A stretch of DNA of 14,900 nucleotides from an uncultured Lachnospiraceae bacterium (GTDB lineage: Bacteria; Bacillota; Clostridia; Lachnospirales; Lachnospiraceae). The stretch covers positions 1-14,900 of the forward strand of contig CAKRNX010000048.1 in assembly GCA_934371475.1 (NCBI GenBank), read 5' to 3'. This document shows, piece after piece, positions 12,628 to 14,900 of this stretch. Every line of letters starts with the position of its first letter. Positions within the stretch are counted from its first letter, which is position 1. The notes under the pieces are model-generated. The model was given only the letters and a program-made list of their open reading frames with translations. It was not told where the DNA came from and ran no database searches. The position numbers and the translations under genes are program-made.

Positions 12628-14900
12628 ATGTCACTGCAATTAATACTGGGAGGATCCGGAAGCGGAAAATCCTACTGGCTGTACACCTCCCTGATCAGGG
12701 AGGCCATGCAGCATCCACAGAAGAAATATCTGGTGATTGTGCCGGAGCAGTTTACGATGCAGACCCAGCGGGAGCTGGTCAAGCTGCATCCTGCTCACGG
12801 CATTTTAAATATTGACGTGCTCAGTTTTGAGCGTCTGGCCCACAGGGTGTCAGAGGAGACAGGAGAGGATCAGAGGACAGTTCTGACAGAGACCGGTAAA
12901 AATCTTCTCCTGCGGCGTGTGGCTGCCCGGAAAAAGGACCAGCTGCAGATCATGGGAAACAGGCTGAACCAGCCGGGATGTCTTTCAGAGATCAAGTCGC
13001 TGCTGTCGGAGCTGATGCAGTACGGGATCTCGCAGCAGGATCTGGCAGAGATGATCGCTCTTTCCGGGGAACGGCCGCGCCTGCAGTATAAGCTGAAGGA
13101 TATGCAGGTGCTGTACCGGGGATTTGAGGAGCTTAAGCAGGATCGTTTTATCACAGCGGAGGAGCTTCTGGATATTTTCTGTCAGGCTGCGCCCGGATCA
13201 GCTACGCTGCGGGGCTGTGAGATTGTGTTTGACGGTTTTACAGGATTTACGCCGGTGCAGCAGAAGGCGCTTGAAGTGATCCTGCGCCTTGCCGCCCGGG
13301 TGAGAGTGGCGGTTACGCTGGATGGACGGGAGCACTGGAGCGGAAGACTTCAGGAACACGAGCTTTTTTTCCTCAGCAAAAAGACGATACGCACGCTGGA
13401 GGAGCTGGCACAGAGGACAGGGACTGAGCTGGAAGATCCGGTGATTTTGGGAGAGGGACCGGGGCGTTTCGCACAGAGTCCGGGGCTGGCATTTCTGGAG
13501 CACCAGCTTTTCCGATATGGCAGGAGAAATGTGTGGAAAAAAGCGTCGGATCCGGACATTTCTGTGCATACAGCGCTCAATCCGGCGGCAGAGCTCCGGT
13601 TTGCGGCGCGCACGATCTGCAGGCTGACCAGGGAGCAGGGGATTCGCTACCGCGAGATCGGAATTATCACGGGAGATCTGGCTTCCTACGGCAATTATGT
13701 GAAAAAAATTTTTGATGAGTATGGGATCCCGTGTTTCCTGGATCAGACCGTGCAGATTTTGCAAAATCCGTGCCTGGAGTTTATCCGTGGCGCTTTCGGA
13801 GTCATCCAGTACGGCTTTTCCTATGAGAGTGTGTTCCGGCTGCTGCGTACCGGTTATGCGGGGCTGACAGCGGAGAAGACGGACCGGCTGGAAAATTATG
13901 TGCTGGCGATGGGGATCCGAGGGAAAAAGAGCTGGAAGCAGGAATGGACCAGACGCACAGCACGGATGAGCGAAGAAGAACCGACAGTGTGCGAGGAGTA
14001 CAGAAACCGTCTGATGGAAAAGCTTTCTCCGTGGCTGGAGGCGGCAGAGAAAAAAGAAGCACCGCTGCAGGAGTATGCCGCAGCCCTGTATGAGCTGCTG
14101 GTATCCTGCAGTGTACAGGAACAGCTGAGCGAGCAGGCGCAGCAGCTTGCCGCGCAGGGGCAGATGGAGCGCGCCAAAGAGTACGAGCAGATTTTTGAGA
14201 CGATCGTCGATCTCCTGGACGAGGCCGCAGAGCTGTTAGGGGACGAGATTGTAAGCAGGAAGGAGTTTTGCGAGATTCTGGAGGCCGGATTTGCGGAGGC
14301 GCGGGTCGGAATTATCCCGCCCGGGATCGATGAAGTACATGTGGGCGACATGCAGCGGACACGTCTCAACCACATCAAAGTGCTGTTTTTTCTCGGTGTG
14401 AATGACGGATGGATCCCGGCGAGGGAAGGCAAAGGCGGGATTGTCTCGGAGATGGAGCGGGAGTTTCTGCAATCAGCAGGTGTGGAGCTGGCACCTACGG
14501 AGAGGGAGAACAGCTATATTCAGAGATTTTACCTGTATCTTGGCATGACGAAGCCATCACGCAGACTGTATCTGTCTTTCTGCCGGTGCGGCAGCGACGG
14601 GAAGGGAATGCGCCCTTCTTATCTGATCCATACGGTCTGCCGTCTGTTTCCTGATCTGGCTGTGACGGATGAAGATGCGGGAGGGACGGCACTGGAGCAG
14701 GTGGCTTCCATGCGGACAGGATTTTCTTTCCTGGCAGAAGGACTGCGCAGGATCCGCGGAGCGGACGGGACAGCGCAGAGTGCTCAGATCCGTGAAGTAT
14801 TCCGCCAGTATGTGATGCGGGAAGAAAGCCGCAGGCAGGCTCTGGAGCTGCTGGACGCAGCATTCCTGGTGGCGGACGAGAAGGGACTGCGCTCTGCTAC
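12628..14900 (+). CDS. addB: Helicase-exonuclease AddAB subunit AddB (5' part, cut by window end)
   Basis: Subunit of the AddAB helicase-nuclease, which processes double-strand DNA ends for recombinational repair; acts with AddA, expected just downstream. The visible 757 codons are fully open. The N-terminal Walker A motif GGSGSGKS (8-15) begins the inactive-helicase-like domain, followed by VIVPEQFTMQTQREL and LSFERLAHRV, hallmark AddB segments. VGDMQRTRLNHIKVLFFLGVNDG (near residues 571-593, here given as two joined motifs VGDMQRTRL and NHIKVLFFLGVNDG) is also typical. AddB is usually about 1,150 residues, so the C-terminal nuclease domain with its Fe-S cysteines lies outside the window. 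The ATG follows GAGGA by five bases. A weak GGAGTG/CACTCC pairing precedes it at about 12572-12607, but without a T-run, so co-transcription with the YARHG gene cannot be excluded. Confidence 0.95.
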   Translation, partial: MSLQLILGGSGSGKSYWLYTSLIREAMQHPQKKYLVIVPEQFTMQTQRELVKLHPAHGILNIDVLSFERLAHRVSEETGEDQRTVLTETGKNLLLRRVAARKKDQLQIMGNRLNQPGCLSEIKSLLSELMQYGISQQDLAEMIALSGERPRLQYKLKDMQVLYRGFEELKQDRFITAEELLDIFCQAAPGSATLRGCEIVFDGFTGFTPVQQKALEVILRLAARVRVAVTLDGREHWSGRLQEHELFFLSKKTIRTLEELAQRTGTELEDPVILGEGPGRFAQSPGLAFLEHQLFRYGRRNVWKKASDPDISVHTALNPAAELRFAARTICRLTREQGIRYREIGIITGDLASYGNYVKKIFDEYGIPCFLDQTVQILQNPCLEFIRGAFGVIQYGFSYESVFRLLRTGYAGLTAEKTDRLENYVLAMGIRGKKSWKQEWTRRTARMSEEEPTVCEEYRNRLMEKLSPWLEAAEKKEAPLQEYAAALYELLVSCSVQEQLSEQAQQLAAQGQMERAKEYEQIFETIVDLLDEAAELLGDEIVSRKEFCEILEAGFAEARVGIIPPGIDEVHVGDMQRTRLNHIKVLFFLGVNDGWIPAREGKGGIVSEMEREFLQSAGVELAPTERENSYIQRFYLYLGMTKPSRRLYLSFCRCGSDGKGMRPSYLIHTVCRLFPDLAVTDEDAGGTALEQVASMRTGFSFLAEGLRRIRGADGTAQSAQIREVFRQYVMREESRRQALELLDAAFLVADEKGLRSA

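Noticed and set aside
1..14900. CRISPR array, tRNA or rRNA gene, phage or insertion sequence
   Set aside because: No regularly spaced repeats, tRNA-like cloverleaf, rRNA sequence, integrase or transposase was found.

Overview
The window looks like a chromosomal segment of a Gram-positive, anaerobic gut-type Clostridia, most likely Lachnospiraceae. The grounds are moderate GC, strong AGGAGG-type ribosome binding sites, a T-box leader on a tRNA synthetase gene, an AddAB-type recombination gene, and a VanG-type D-Ala-D-Ser cluster like those often resident in gut Firmicutes. No phage, transposase, CRISPR, rRNA or tRNA gene is visible. The species is inferred, not proven.

Left part (1-4710): a four-gene D-serine peptidoglycan-precursor cluster on the + strand. 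It holds a VanG-type D-Ala-D-Ser ligase, a VanXY D,D-dipeptidase/carboxypeptidase, a VanT-type membrane acyltransferase-like protein and a separate VanT-type PLP serine racemase. The first three genes overlap (4 bp and 35 bp) and look translationally coupled. The racemase is cut off from its membrane half by 256 bp that hold a dispersed repeat and a short intrinsic terminator; a second copy of the repeat overlaps the racemase stop codon. Together the genes would import or supply L-Ser, racemise it to D-Ser, ligate D-Ala-D-Ser, and remove D-Ala-ending precursors. No vanR/vanS pair lies in the window.

Middle part (4736-7862): a small XRE-family regulator (minus strand), then a divergent pair made of a sodium-dependent NSS-family amino-acid transporter (minus) and a LysR-type regulator (plus). 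The pair shares a short intergenic region with overlapping -35 boxes and dyad symmetries, a normal layout for a regulator controlling its neighbour.

Right part (7869-14900): a consensus promoter, a valine T-box leader with a readable GUA specifier, and valS, which ends in a strong terminator. Then come a secreted three-repeat YARHG-domain protein and the 5' two thirds of addB, which runs off the window.

The most unusual feature is the density of short structured intergenic repeats. Family A (about 160-175 bp, 2 copies) sits directly upstream of the vanG-like gene and of valS, and both copies end in a hairpin plus T-run just before the Shine-Dalgarno. Family B (2 copies, direct) brackets the racemase. 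Family C (3 copies) lies in the 3' region of the transporter and in the 5' leaders of the LysR and YARHG genes. In several places base changes between copies keep the pairing, which points to structure conserved at RNA or DNA level.
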